Notes under the pieces: generated by a model | Told to the model about the DNA's origin: nothing | What the model saw: only the letters and a program-made list of their open reading frames with translations | The model's database searches: none | Part shown: piece by piece, positions 12,201-26,100 of the stretch | Position numbering within the stretch: position 1 is the first letter of the stretch | Layout of the letters: each line of letters starts with the position of its first letter | Translations under genes and position numbers: made by a program | NCBI GenBank assembly: GCA_019671135.1 | Contig: JAHRHY010000002.1 | Span: 2,294,001-2,358,000, forward strand | DNA from: Linnemannia hyalina | Taxonomy: Eukaryota > Mortierellomycota > Mortierellomycetes > Mortierellales > Mortierellaceae | DNA length: 64,000 bases | Reading direction: 5' to 3'

Positions 12201-15200
12201 GGGTGTTGTCGGTCCAAAAGCCGGCGATCCCTGTGAGGGGGTACGATATGCGACACATCAACGCCGTCTTTCTGGATTCGTGTTCTCGACTGGTCATTCG
12301 GTCACACCAGTTTCTGATGATATGGGGGCTACCGACAACACTGGAGGGCGACTTGACCTTGTTGCTTGCGTACAAGGCAGAGAGGATTCATTGGAGAGTA
12401 TGTCGGCACCAGCAGGTCTATGCGCAGAACTACATGGCAGAGGAGATGGTCTGGTGTATGCCTGTCGAGCGACCCTTCTCCCGCAGGAACTCGATCCGGT
12501 TTCTGGACGGTGTTATTACACTGATCGATATCTTTGGAGGCACCACGGGGGCCTGCAGGAATGAGGTCCTTCGATACGTTGGTCGACATATTAACAGCTA
12601 CCCGAACCCGGATGACCCAACAGAGAGCGTGCTCGCCAAGATCTGTATCGATTGGCGGCCAGAGGTGTATGACTCGTTCAAGGAGTTTGTGATCGAGTTG
12701 TTGGCTTCGCCTCATGGATCATGGGCTCCCCGGAATGACTTTGACAAGCGTTCCAATCCACTCTGTATCCTCCTCGACAAGACGGCTACCCAGCCTAGAG
12801 CCATCGGACTTGCAAAAGTCTTCATCGACTATTGTATCCAGCAGGCAAAGACCGAAAAGGACCCTCACTTCCTGTCACCCATCATGCAGTGTCTCCCCGA
12901 GCTGATTGACCAAGAACGCCCACGCCAAGAACTCGCTCGGAAGACACTCCAGAGACTGGCATACATCCCTGTCAAGAGCCGATCCTTCATCCTCGACCAC
13001 CACTCGATCGCCTTCCAGCCCGAACTCCGGCTCCGTCCCAAATTCTGGTGGCACACCCAAGGACAGCCCCTCCACGAGTGCAAGGACCCTGTCCTCCAAC
13101 TGACGACCATCAAACATACCAACTCGATCAACGACAACTTCACACGGAGCCTGTTTGTTACATCGTTCGACTTGCTATGGCGGAAAAAGGATGGCAGCCC
13201 AGTGTCTTCGGTGACTGTATTGGCGCGAGAGATGCGCGCCCAGAGAAGCGCCTCGTGGCTGTATAATTTGGCATTCCAGATCTGGCAGAAGTTAAAGTTG
13301 AATGGGAATGCTAAGGTTGAATGCCACCCATTCACGCTCCAGGCGTTCGATAACCCCGCCATAGCCGCCCTCATCCGTTACAAGTGGTAACCTTTTCTCG
13401 TTTTGTTCTCGCTTTTCACCCTCTTCTCGCTTTTGCAATGTTTGACAGGTTACCAATGCCTTCATTTTTCTTGCAACGGCATACCATTAGGAATACGATT
13501 GGGTTCAAGTATTGGCTGGTGCGGTTCTTGTGTCAATGCTGTTTTTACATGCTGGTGTTGACGACCGTGTTTATCCAGATCTACAGCAGTAGCCATCCGC
13601 TCCTGACGCCCGTCTACATTGTGATCATCTCGGTCGCCAGTATCTTTGTCTGGCTCGAGTTGCTTCAACTCATCAACGAAAAGAAAAAATACATCTCGTA
13701 AGTCTCTCCTTCCATTCCCATAACCAAACCTTGGTTTGTTGCGTCGCACTATGCTACTCCCATAATGTTATTAACGAATATGTGTGTTACTTACTTAGGT
13801 CGGTGTACAATGTGGTGGATATGGCGACGTTTGGACTCCCACTGGCGGGCAGTGTGAACCAGTTGCTTATTATCTGGGGCAAGTCGAATGGAGGCGCCAA
13901 TCCTGGCCTTATCAGCTTCTCCGTCCTTTTCATCTTTCTCCACTTTGTAAGTCTCTCGTTGTTCTGCAGATTCGAACATTTTGTGCGTCTCGCGTAGTTA
14001 ACTTTGTTTTGTATTCAAATCAACTAGCTATTTGAACTGAGGGTGATCAAGAGTGTATGTCACTTTGTAACAATCATCATCCGAGTCGTCTCCGAGATCC
14101 GCGTCTTCTTCTTCATCTTTGCCGGCGGAATCCTCGGCTTTACCATCGCGATCCTCCATCTCCTTCGAGCATGTATCTACGAATCCTGTCCTTCTGACGA
14201 CGAACTGAATGCGATGCTACCAGAAAACCAGGCAGTGATGTTTCCTCGGAACTTTTACAGCGCAATCTCGTCGACGTACTTCTTTATGGGTGGACGGTAC
14301 GATTCGATCGATAACCAGTTGAATATGGATAATTGGCCGTTCCATACGATGATGATTGTTTATTTCTTTTTCACTGTCATCCTCATGTTGAATGTGCTTA
14401 TTGGTAAGTTTTTGGAATCCTTTTGTGAACCTTTGGTAGCAGCAGCTATTGTTTACGCTTTGTGATGGTGCCTGACTGATCACTTGTTTCCTTCCGCCCT
14501 CTACTATATTTGGCACCAATTGTTATGCAACCAATAGCGCTGATCAATCTGGCGTTCAATGAGAGTGATGGAACGTGGCATTTGACTTGGCTCGAGAACC
14601 GATTGCGGTACATCGAGAGTGCCGAGAACATGTCCTATCAGATTCCAGGTAAAGCCCCCCTCTCTCTCTTATACATTTTTCACACAAAGCTGTTTGGAAA
14701 GTGTTCTAACAGCCTCCCCCCCCCGTTTTTTTGTGATACAAATAGGGTTCCGGGAGACACACGATTGGTTCCCGAGAGAGATTTATTACTCGGCAACACC
14801 ACGGCAGGTCAAGGACTATGAACGCGACCTTCAAGGCGAAGACTCGCCTTCTACTACTGCCACCACCACACTCCAAACCCAACAACAGCAGCAGAGCCAA
14901 GTCGTCAGCAGGAGCGACTCGACCCTATCACAAAAGCTGACACATAATTTTGCCGAGAAGAAAGGTGGAGAGGATGAAGGAGGGAAGAAACAGAGAGAGA
15001 TTCTGTTAGAGCGACTAAAGAAAGAAATGAGAGAAGAAGTCCGGCGCGAGTTTCAAGAGTCTCAGATACAGTTGGAGCAGCGGTTACAGTTGCAAATGAC
15101 ACGACAACAGGAACTGTTTCGGGAGCAGTTGGTTGAGCAGCAGAAGTGGCTTGTTCAGTACTTTAGTGGTGGTGCAGGAGGTGGTGGAGGTGTAGGAGGG

Positions 15201-15206
15201 GTGTAA
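9208..15206 (+). CDS. TRP-like ion-transport channel with large soluble N-terminal region
   Basis: Exons: 9208..9550, 9712..9796, 9900..9945, 10160..10318, 10421..13386, 13449..13697, 13799..13946, 14028..14403, 14538..14648, 14746..15206. The protein has 1,647 residues, or 1,625 if the 66-nt in-frame segment 10665..10730 (GTAACG...TTACAG) is spliced. Residues up to about 1,000 include beta-rich stretches that look propeller-like (DLWDI, SVWDVEDGS), but I cannot prove WD40 repeats. The last third has six membrane segments: S1 near FYMLVLTTVFIQIY, S2 VIISVASIFVWLELL, S3 NVVDMATFGLPLAG, S4 FIFLHFLFELRVIK, S5 FFIFAGGILGFTIAIL, and S6 VYFFFTVILMLNVLIALINLAF. A pore-like loop (TYFFMGGRYDS) lies between S5 and S6. 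A C-terminal coiled coil (about 14980-15150) and a Gly tail follow, as in TRP-family channels. Likely a cation channel; selectivity and stimulus cannot be read here. Confidence 0.85.
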
Positions 15207-18200
15207 ACTTGTAAGAAGAAGGAGGAAGTAATAAAAAAAAAGAGTAGACGAGCTTTTGATGGCTATCATGTCGCCATTCGTTAGTGCTACCTTTTTCTTT
15301 TCTTTTCTTTTCTTTTATTGACACTTTTCTAGAGACGCCTGCCTTGCCTTTTGGAGGGAAGTCGTTGATGGCTAAGCCTCGCCCTGCATTTTCTGCGCGG
15401 GGAAAAAGGTGACAACAAGGACGAAAAAAAAAGAAGGGGTTACGAACAGCGGTAACTTTTGTTGTTATCTCCTTTTCTTTGTCAAGAGCGAGGCGAAGAA
15501 AGAGGACCTTTTTTTTTTATTGTTTTATCATCATGAGCGTGTCGCGCCCCTTGCCATGCCACTCTAACAAGTTGTCGATTCGACTCTTCATTTGTTTTTC
15601 TTCACAGTGGGTGGCTATGAGCGAAATCTAGACTTTGACACGCCAAAACAAACAACGCAACACCCAACACAACAACAAAGACAAGCAAAGCAAAGCAAAT
15701 AAAGAAGAGGAAGTACAGTAGTAAAAGAAACTCGGATAAAATTTCGCTGACGGTTACAAAAAAAGCCAAAAAAAAGCCAAAAAAAAAAAAAAAAAAAGCT
15801 TTGCTCATGCTCGCGGGAGGATTCGTGGGTCCGTTCAAGCTTTTGCTTTTTTTTTGTGCGTATGCAATCTTCTCTCCAAGGTCTGGAGCAAATGGGTGGC
15901 GGGGAGGCAAAAATAAAAAATACCAGTTGTTGTTTGGCAGGGCCCACCAAAAAAAAAAAAAAAAAAAAAAAAACAACAACTTTTTCTCTTATGCAGTGTA
16001 TGTGAGCCAGAAATAGGATCAACCCCAGGGAAGAAAAGGGAGACCACATATCATCTTGATGAAGCTGCATGGCGGACCCACACAGGACAGAAAGACGAGA
16101 AAAGAGAAGACGAAGAGGAAGAAGGCCCAAGCTGAGACGGACGGTGCACTCAATTACCCATGGTCTAAATTTACAAGTGCAGATCTTGGATTCGTGTTTT
16201 GCCCGACCAGATAGACAGACAGGGAAGCAATACTGTCGAAAAAAATGCTCCTGGGCATGTCGGACACATACGCAAAAGCAACTACAGTGCAGCCTGTCGA
16301 TCAAAGGTACGGGTCCTATCAAAAGGGCAGAAAGGAAGCGCAAAAAAAAATTGAGTTCCGCGGGTAAAGTTATTTTAGTGTTTTTTCTTTGGTGCAGCGA
16401 GACTAGTGCAGTGGGAAAAGGAGGGGGGACATGGGCATTGGTAATTGCGCAATCCAACATGGCAGCACCTTGCCTATTGTTCCCCTAGGTCGTTATCATC
16501 GGCGAATGGGCATGAGAAAAGAGGAGGAAGCCATCCTTCATGCCAGTATCGCGAAATATGTCAAAGTCGGTTCGCCTTGGTCAAGGTGATCGAGGGAGGA
16601 AGAGGTCTCTTCTACTCATGTTCATGCCATGCCATGTCATGTTCCTTTTTTCTACTCCATCCCATCTTCCATTGATAAATGGTTACCTACCCTGCAGCCA
16701 TTCGCACATTTTAGAGATTGGGGATGACAAGCAGGGAGTGCCATTTTAGGTTGCATGCAAGGTATGACGATGAAAACATGAGTTCTTCCTCTTCTCCTTC
16801 CCTTCAATGCAAACTGTCAGTCTCGGTAGCAATCTATATTTTTTTTGTGATGGACGGATGGCGAGAAAGTAACAGAAGGGGGATGGCATTCTCAATTTTT
16901 TTTCAGGGCCAAAGCCAGGGGCTAAAAACAAACGAGGGAGAGAAATGTCCCCAAGAGTAAGGAAAGGGAACCCTAGCGGGATAGGGTGGGTGTATTTTTG
17001 GCAAGGACAGGGAGGAAGGAATAGGGACAGGTGTCACCTCAATCACAGATTCATTTTTGCCTGGGACTCTTACTCGCATGGATGAATGGATGAAGGATCG
17101 AAGAACAACTTTTCTTGAAGGGAAGAGATGTGGTCGGAGGAAAAGAAAAAAAGGAGGATGGACGATGCAGGCCGGACAGAGAACTTTCCTCGCACCTGAA
17201 AACTGTGATGCCCATGGACTATCAAATTCCCTTCACCCCTTGTCTCTTCTGCGCAATTCGCCAGGGCAAAGGGTGAAAGGAATTTCGGGGGTTTTCTTGT
17301 CACACCATGGGATGGACACAATAATCTCAAAGCGACTCTTCTCAACCAACAGGCACAAAAAGGATTTGTTGATGTCCTTTGTAAAAGTAAGGGACGATGT
17401 AAAGAGAAGAAAAAAAAAGGTTGCCGCCATGCCGATGCTGGCTGACGTGTGTATTATGGCATCCATTGCTGGGAGGAGTTCCAACATATAACCAAAAATA
17501 ATAGAGCGGGGGTTGTTTGAACAAAAAAAATAGTGCGAACGGCGACGAACGGCGATAACAACGACAAAATCGGCCACAATGGTGCTAGTGGAAGGGGGCG
17601 TGTTTTCTTGAATTTGCTGTGGAAGACCTTCTTCCCATGCCGACGAAGTACAAAAGAAAAGGAAAGAAAAGAAAATTGGGTTTTCTATTTTATAGTTATT
17701 CTTTTCAGGGGTGGCCAATTGGGAGAGGACACAGGTCCCAGTTCCGGTGCTCACCTGCCATCGCCATGTTCAATTTCTATGCAATATCTCCTCATTGACG
17801 TTTGTAAGGGGGGTCTTTGTGAGCTAATGCTAGGTTCTTTGCTTGATGGACGATTCTCTTTGTTCTTCTTTTTCTCACTCTCATTTTTGAGTTCGCTCTC
17901 TCCTTCTCGCGTGAGCGAGAGTCCGAGGAGAAGCAGCAGAAGGAAAGGATGGGTGCTCAGGATGATCTTTTCTTTGTCTCCACTGTTCATTCATATTTTT
18001 TGATCCCCGTTACTGGCACTGGCGGGATGAGTGAAATAAAAAGAAAGAGAGATAGTCTATGGACGGTCTGCAGCCTGCTCATCATACTGAGAGAGAGAGA
18101 GAGGCGTTGGGAAGAAGAACACACACGACGCATGAAAGGAAGAGGGTTGCAGAGAGCAAGAAAACGCTAAAGAAGAAAATTGCTTTGCTAATGAAGCAAA

Positions 18201-20134
18201 CCCGCACGAAAATAAAGATGTACCGCACGAAGGAAAAGAAGGTGAAAGTGAGCATTGAGATGAAAGAAAGGCGATCGAGGCAGTATGACCTATTGAACAC
18301 CAACCCGACGTGACAAGAGCTCTCGACAGCAAGCAGATAGGCGTCTGAAAAAAGGCACCTCCATCCATCGCTGTTGTTGTTGATGATTCAAGAATTGGTG
18401 ACAGAGAAGCACATAACAGCTGCAACCTGTAACTGCGGGTAGTCTAACAACAAAAGGGCCGATGTTCATGCATATATATTCTTGTGTTTTTTCTCTGGAT
18501 CTGGTCTCCAAAAAGTAAAACATCCCTGTCAACAAACAAACGAGCAACAACAATCCCGTAAGAAAGTTTAGTCCGACTTGTTTTTCTCCCTCCACCTCAT
18601 CCCATTGTAGGTGTCTTCAGCATCATCGTCGGACAACTGTCAAGTAGGCAGCATCAACAAACAATAACAACACAGAAGAAATAAGGACGCCATAGCTCAC
18701 AATTGCTTGGTCTGATGCATATGACGGGAGGAATAAAGAACAATGACACAAGGGAGCCAGAAAAAAAGGATGAAAGCAAGCGAGCTTTTTCCTGAGAGAG
18801 GAAAGACTAGACCTTTTCCCCCATCCCATTCATTGCACTCCAATAATGGCTTGCTCACACACTCAACCACTCAACCCATTCAAACAGAGAGACAGACAAG
18901 CAAACGAAATTTATTTATATAAACCATTGGGTTGTGAGCATTCATCCCATCCCGACCTTCCAAAGCCATAATATTTTTTTCTCTTGTTTTTTTCATACTC
19001 CACCTCCCCTTGTACCATAGTCTACCATACTGTACCTTGCTCATTCATCCCCTTCCACCCGAGGACATCTTCACTCACTCTATCGCTCTGTCGACATACA
19101 CACAGGCATTCGTGTTCATACTTCTTTTTCTTTCGCTGCTTTTACACTACGCACTACATAATACTTTGAGCCCTGTACCCAATTGTCGCGAGATATCAAT
19201 CAAATAGATAAATCCACTTTCGCACCATCAAGGGCATCCTTCTCAGTCGCATCTCCGCCACACATACACTTACCAGCCCTTATTTCTTTCGGTGTCCCTC
19301 CAAAACAACAACAACAACAACACTCCATCGCCAACCGACTTCCTTTCATCAACTGGTATTCTCTTTGTATCCAAGTGCCATCCAAAGGAACGCTTCTGCA
19401 TAATTTTTAAGACAAGTTGATTGCCGTACCCCTGTCTGCTAACCTGTCCCCTGGAAATTCGTTGCCGGTCCATCCCAGACTCAGTAGCCAGGCACAAAGA
19501 AGCGAGAGCAATCCGCACAAAGCAAAGTGTAAGCGCGTTGAACAGTGAGTGAGTGACAGAGTGAGTGGATATGTGTGATCATGTTCCCTGCCTGCAAGCC
19601 TGGCAAACACCACACCTCCTTGTTCAACCAACAAACCAACTTCCGCCCCACGAGAAAGAGTTAGACAGACCAATCCGTTCGTTTGTGTACCTTGGTGTCC
19701 ACCTCGTCTGAACCCATCCCATCCCGTTTATACCAATACGATACCAACACCATCATCACCCAAGCACCCAAGCCATCCATCCCTCCCTTTTTCTACCCCT
19801 CCTGGCCGAGTCTCTTGGCTTTTCCCCTCTGTTGTTCTTTTTACTTCCCCCTTCCCCCTTTCACGCCTTTCTCTTCTTCTTTTTACCATCCGAGTTCACT
19901 CGTCTTCTCTTCTCTTCTCTTTTCTTCACTTCATCCTCACTTCCCCTTTTCCCCTTTTCCCTTTCTCCCATCCACATTCACACTGGGAGGAACTACGACC
20001 CATCCTTATACCCTATTAATACATTCCTTTAACCTCTCTTCCTCTTTCTCTCCCAACACTTCACTCTCTCTCTCTCTTTTCTCCCTCTCCTCTTTACACT
20101 CACAGAACCGCAGTTCTACCTCTTCCTCCTCACA
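15207..20134. other. About 4.9 kb without a supportable gene
   Basis: Six-frame reading gives only low-complexity, T- or A-rich frames without recognisable domains or a convincing splice chain. Homopolymer A runs occur at about 15779-15797 and 15948-15973. The right part (about 18960-20134) is pyrimidine-rich and CA-rich on the plus strand and probably forms promoter and 5' leader for the gene at 20135. A TATATAAA box at 18916-18923 is a possible core promoter, which would imply a leader of roughly 1.2 kb. Confidence 0.5.
18916..18923 (+). promoter_or_regulatory. Possible TATA box for the receptor-like pseudokinase gene
   Basis: TATATAAA is followed by a long CT/CA-rich stretch on the plus strand up to the start at 20135. 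The distance is large, so either a long leader or an unseen leader intron is needed; other start sites are possible. Confidence 0.3.
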
Positions 20135-23100
20135 ATGGACATCCAGAAGAACAAAGCCGCCATGGCTTCGTTCGTCGCCTCCATTCTGCTCGCTGCACCC
20201 ACCATGGCACAAGTCCTCATGCCCGAATGTAAGGATACTCTACTGCTACCTTCTCCTTTCTCTTTCTCCTCTCGCTCACACACAGATACACCTAGATTCT
20301 CACCCACACACCCATACACATACACACTCTCTCGCCCTTGCTCTCACCCTCCCAATTGCCTGCACACTGCACCCTGTCATCCTACATATCATCTGTCACC
20401 TCCAATTGCCCATTGCATACCTTTCCCCTTTTCCTTTCCTTTCTTTCTCTTCGCCCGTTATCCCAACTCGCACTGAGTACAAAGTGAAGAGGAAGATTTT
20501 TTTGTTTTCAATGGCCACAAAGCAACATCAAAATAGTTCCGTTGGAACCGTTGGGTTGAGCAGGCTTGATTTTCATGACCTCTTTGGCGCATTTTTTTCT
20601 TGGCCTTTTGTCTTTGTTTTCCTTGTTTGTTTGTTTTGCTTGGATTAGCGATACTGCCCGAGGACATCACATATTCCTGCCCAGACCACCATAGTTCCCG
20701 TCCCCGTCCCCATCTCCCTTCTTCTCGCTCTCTCCTTGCTCCTTTTGTGTGTGCAGTATGCCCTTCTCATCCGTTCATTCCGCAGGATAGATCCCCCCTG
20801 GCTTTTGCCTGTTCTCCCCTTTCCTCTAAACCACAAACGGTTGATATGCCTTTTTTTTCTTTCTCCCATCATCCACTCAAGGGTGGATGTGTGATATGTG
20901 ATATGAATTGTATTCAATCTATTCTATTCATAATACGGATTGTTCTCATTCGCCAGTGATATTTTTATTTTCCAGGAACGGGAAACTTTTTGGGTTGCCG
21001 TGTGGTTTCAATCAGTTGTTTCGTGTGAGACCCAAGTCCTATGCCACTCTCTCCCATTTGGTACCTGACTGAGTTAGCTATTCAGCCTCAAGGCCACAGC
21101 TCTGGCGCTCGAACCGCTTTTTCTTATTCTCCTGGTCCCCTATTTCCCCACTCCTTTTCAATACCTTCTCCATTAGAGTGCCACCCTGGCGCCTTTCCCT
21201 CTTATGACTGGATATTGGGACCCATCTTTTTTTCATTCTTAATTTTCGCCGCTGCACTGGGCTCCCTTTCCCCTACTTCCATTCATGCTTGCCCTATCGC
21301 AAGCAGGGCTCCTTTTTCGCGCTCATGTTTTTTTTGCCCCCCAGTTACTCAAGGCCGAACGCACCAGACACAAAAAATAGTGCTCATGCACCTTGTTATT
21401 GCTTTTTTTTGTTGTTCTTTCCCCTCTGTGTTCTGTTTTGATGCTCTCGATCAAAAAAAAATCAATACAAGTCAGACAGATAGACGGATATTTTCTTTTT
21501 TGATTTGCGACTATTTTGCGCCTCCATTATATCAATACATGGCACCAATGGTGCTGTTGACAACCCTCATGCATGATGCTTACCATATCCAACTCTGTCT
21601 ATTTTTTATTTTTTCCCTGTCCCTATTCCGCCCTTCTCAGCCGGTCTTCAGGGCAAATGGCACCCAGAACCCCCACCAGTGCTCCAGAAGCCATGCATCG
21701 TCATCGATAAGGTCAAGAACATCACCTACATGATCGGTTACGACTCCCAGGGAGCCCTCGTCTTCTACGCTATCGAGCAGTCCATGTGCTCCGCCAACTG
21801 GACCACCATCCCCTGGATCTCCCTCCCTTACCCCGGCGGTGGAAAGCCCTATTACACTGAGCAGTGCTTCCTTACTTCCACCAACCACTTTGCCGTCCAG
21901 TACCTCGGCGGTATCGCCATCTGGGATCACTGGGGTCGCACCTGGACCTACCGCAGCATCCCCTGCACCCTCACCTACCCCAACAACGCCGCCATGGTCT
22001 ACCAGAACCAGCAGGCTACCATTGATGACATCCTCATCAACTGGGTTGATGCCAAGGGTACCGGTCACTTGACTGGCGTTCAGCTTTTGAACGACACGGT
22101 CAACGCCTGTAACGAGTTGTCCACTCCGTAAGTTTTTCTTTGCCTCCGTTTCTCACTTCCATCTCTCTGATTGCCACCCATGCACCTATGCAACATACCA
22201 TGCACTAAGTTACTAACTCCTGTTTACTCTCTTAATTTCATATCTTTTTAAAGTAACGTCCCCAATGACATGACCGTTGCTGGCGCTCCCAACAACGGCC
22301 AGACCTACCTCCTCTTTGGACCCAAGAAGTCGTGCTACTACACCATCACCGCTGCTGGGACTGCCTCCCAGAACCCCGTCGCGACCACCAGCGAGTGCAT
22401 GCCCCTCCCTGCTTTGGACATTCGCGAACCCCGCACTGTCAACTATGGTGGTGCCATCTGGATCTTTGGCAAGGTAAAAAAACAACGCCCGAGTGCACCT
22501 TTGTGCTTGTCACGCGTCTCTTATCTTTTGCCAATCAACTGTTCCACAATCCAGATCCGTCTTAATGATAACGTATCTCTAACCCTTTCATACCATCTCA
22601 ACTCTTCTCTTCTCCCATATAGAACAATGACGGTCTCGGTGTCTGGTCCGTCAACGCCACTGGCTCTCCCCCATATACCATCATCCCCCGCTCCCAAGGT
22701 GCCCCTATCAACAGCAACTATACCGTCGCTGACTGCGGTACCGGTATCATCGTGTATGGTGGATGCACCAATCCCGACGGATGCTCGACCAATCTCAAGC
22801 CCGGCGAGCCCATTCCCCCAGTCTCCCCTACTCCCCCTACCGTTATCTATGTTCCTCCTACTGGCGGAGACAACGGTGGTGGTGGCGGCGGCAGCGGTGG
22901 CGGAAGCGGCGGTGGTGGCAGTGGCGGCGGCAGCGGTGGTGGCGATGGTGGTGGAAGCGGTGGTGGTGGTGGTAGTGGCGGCGGCGGCAGCGGTGGTGGT
23001 GATGGTGGTGGAAGCGGTGGTGGTGGTGGTAGTGGCGGCGGCGGCAGCGGTGGTGGTGATGGTGGTGGAAGCGGTGGTGGTGGTAGTGGTGGTGGTGGTA

Positions 23101-26100
23101 GCGGCGGCGGCGGAAGCGGTGGTGGCAGCGGTGGCGGTGGCGGTGGCGGATCCTGGATCCCTGCCCCACCCACCGGTGTTCCCACTGGCATCCCCTCCGG
23201 TGGTCCCACTGTTGTCCCCCCTACTGCTACTGGTACCATCTCCGGCGGCACTCCTCTCCCTACCGCCCCCGGCGGTGGACTCCTTCCTGTTCCTGGTGAT
23301 GGCGGTTCCAAGACTTCGGGCGATGGCAACACTGGTGCCATTGTCGGTGGTGTTATCGGAGCCATTGCTTTGATCTGCTTGATTGCTTTGCTCTTTGTCT
23401 TTGCTCGTCGTCGCAGAAGACGCGATGAGGAGAACGAGTACGGTGCTCCTGGTGGCCCCAATGGTCCCGAGATGACCCACAACAACCACCATGGCGGCGG
23501 TATTCCCCCCCTTGCCCCCCTTGGTCCTATTGGCGACTTGGATCAGGTTGTCGTTGAGGACAAGGACCTCCCTGGCGGACCCCCTGGCAACAACAACTAC
23601 CCCGGCGGCCCCTCTGGCGGTGCCGACTTCCCTGGCGGTCCTTCTGGAAACGGTTCGGGTGTTCCTCCCACTGGTGGTGCTCCCCACAACCACACTGGTG
23701 CCATCATTGGCGGTGCTCTTGCTGGTGGTGCTATTATTGGTGCTATTGGTCATCACAAGAACAGGTCCGAAGAGGAGGTCTCCCACGGTCATGTCGCTCC
23801 TGTCCCTGTTCCCGGCGGTCCTTCTGACAACAACAACTACCCTGGTGGCCCCTCCGGCAACAACAACTATCCTGGTGGCCCCTCTGGCAACAACAACTAC
23901 CCTGGCGGCCCTTCCGGTGACAGCAACTACCCCGGTGGTCCCTCCGGCGGTAACAACTACCCTGGCGGTCCCTCTGGCGACTCTTCCTTCCCTCCTGGTC
24001 CTTCTGGCTCTGGTCATAACGTTCCCCCCACTGGCGCTACTCCCAACGGCAAGCACAACCACACTGGTGCCATCATTGGCGGTGCTATTGCTGCTGGTAC
24101 TGTTGCTGCCGTCGTTGGTCACCACAAGAACAAGTCTGAAGAGAAGGTCACCAACGGCCATGTTGTCCCAGTCCCAGTCCCCGGCGGTCCCTCCGACAAG
24201 ACTGAAATCGATGATGAGACCTCGACTGGTCGCGGCTCTCACGTTGTCCCCGTCCCTGGTGGACCTACCGATACCACTAACGCTCCTCGTCCCACTGGCC
24301 CCGGCGGTGTCGTCCCTGTTGGCGGCTCCTCTTCGACTACCACTTCTACTGAAACTACTACCGAGACTACCACCTCTGGCGGTCGTACTGGAATCTTTGG
24401 CGCTATTGCCGGTGCTATCGGTCTGGGCGGCGCTGCTGCTGTCGTTGCCAACAAGCACAAGAACGAATCGTCTGAGAAGATTGTCACCAGCAAGACCACT
24501 GTCACCACCAGCAAGAACGGAGGCCGCATCTACACCACCACTGGCACTGGCGGCCGCACTGTCATTACTGAGCGCACCGAGACTGGCACTGCTCGCCATG
24601 TTTTGACCGGCGTTGTCCCTGGAACCACCACTATCCGTACTATCACCCAGCGCACCGAGTCTGGCGAGGAGGTCTTGATCCCTGTCGAGCACCCCGAGGG
24701 TGACGAGCGCCATGTTATCGAGGAGCGTGATGAGAACGGAAAGATCCGCTACATCATTGGAGGCTTGATCGTCGGTGCCGTCGGTGCCGGTGTTGCTCAC
24801 CATGTCGCTACTTCCCGTACTGAATCTAATTCTGGAAAGACCACCACCACCACCGTTACTTCCTCGACCCGTATTGTGACTGAGCGTGGCCCCAACGGCG
24901 AACCCCGCCAGGTTATTGCTGGCGATTTCAGCGGCAATGCCATCCGTGTCATCACTGAGCGTACCACCACTGGCGAGACCCGTTACATCCCCACTAACGA
25001 GCCCACCGGCGAACTTCACCACGTCACCACTGAGCGCTCCGATTCTGGCGTGATCCGTTACATCGTTGGAGGTATCATTGCTGGAGGCGCCATTGGCGCC
25101 ATTACCAAGAGCACCGAGTCCAGTGGTGTCCGCACCATTCCCGGCGGCGTTACCTCAGTTTCTTCCTCGACCCGCATTGTCACCGAACGTACTTCGACTG
25201 GCGAAATCCGCTACATCATTGTTGGTGGCTTCAGCGGCAACGCCATCCGTGTCATTACCGAAAAGACCTCCTCTGGAGAGATCCGCCTTATCCCCACCAA
25301 CGAGGAGACCGGCGAGCTCCGCCACGTTACCACCGAGCGCTCCGAGTCGGGTGAGATCCGCTACATCGTTGGCGGCGTCATCACCGGCAACACCGTCACT
25401 CGTGTTATTATGGGACCTCGCATTGTCACCGAGCGCACCTCGACTGGAGAGATCCGCTACGTGATTGTTGACCAGTACAACGGAAACGCTATCCGCACCA
25501 AGTTTGAACGCCACGAGGAGACTGGAGAGTTTGTCCACATCCCCGTCAAGGAACCCGAGGGTGAGCTGCGCTATGTGACGGAAGAGAAGACCGAGACTGG
25601 AGAGATTCGCAAGGTCATTGGCGCCGTCATTACCGGAAATGTTACTACTACCACCCGCACCGTCTCTGGCGGCACCGTCACCGAGGGCTCGTCTACCACT
25701 ACCTCTGGCAGTGGCGAGCAGATCCGCATCGTCTCTGAGCGCAACCAGGCCGGAGAGGTTATCTACTACCATATCACCAACGGACCCGATGGCCAGGAGG
25801 TTCGCACTGTTGTCGAGCGCACCGAGGATGGCGGTTTCCGCATTCCCGGCGGTGCCGTCATTGTCGGCGCCGGCGCCAAATTGATCGGAAACAACCACCA
25901 GTCCACGACCACGACCCGCGTTGTCGGTGGCGGTCAGTTGACCCCTGCTGAGCAGGCTGCCAACAAGACCCAGATCACTTTGAAGTTGTCCATCATGCGT
26001 TACGAGCGTGCTGATGCCTCGTCTGCCGTCCCTGCCGCTGCTGTCGGAACCGTTCTGTTCTCCAAGTTCAAGATGATCGGCGCTGGTGCCGTCAACATTG

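Noticed and set aside
15615..16488. Overlapping 281-residue minus and 139-residue plus frames
   Set aside because: Both depend on poly-A/poly-T runs and show no domain or plausible splicing partner.
22521..25022. 833-residue open frame on the minus strand opposite the receptor-like gene
   Set aside because: It is the mirror of C/G-ending codons and of GGT/GGC repeats on the plus strand; its own product is Thr/Ala/Val low complexity with no domain and no splice logic.
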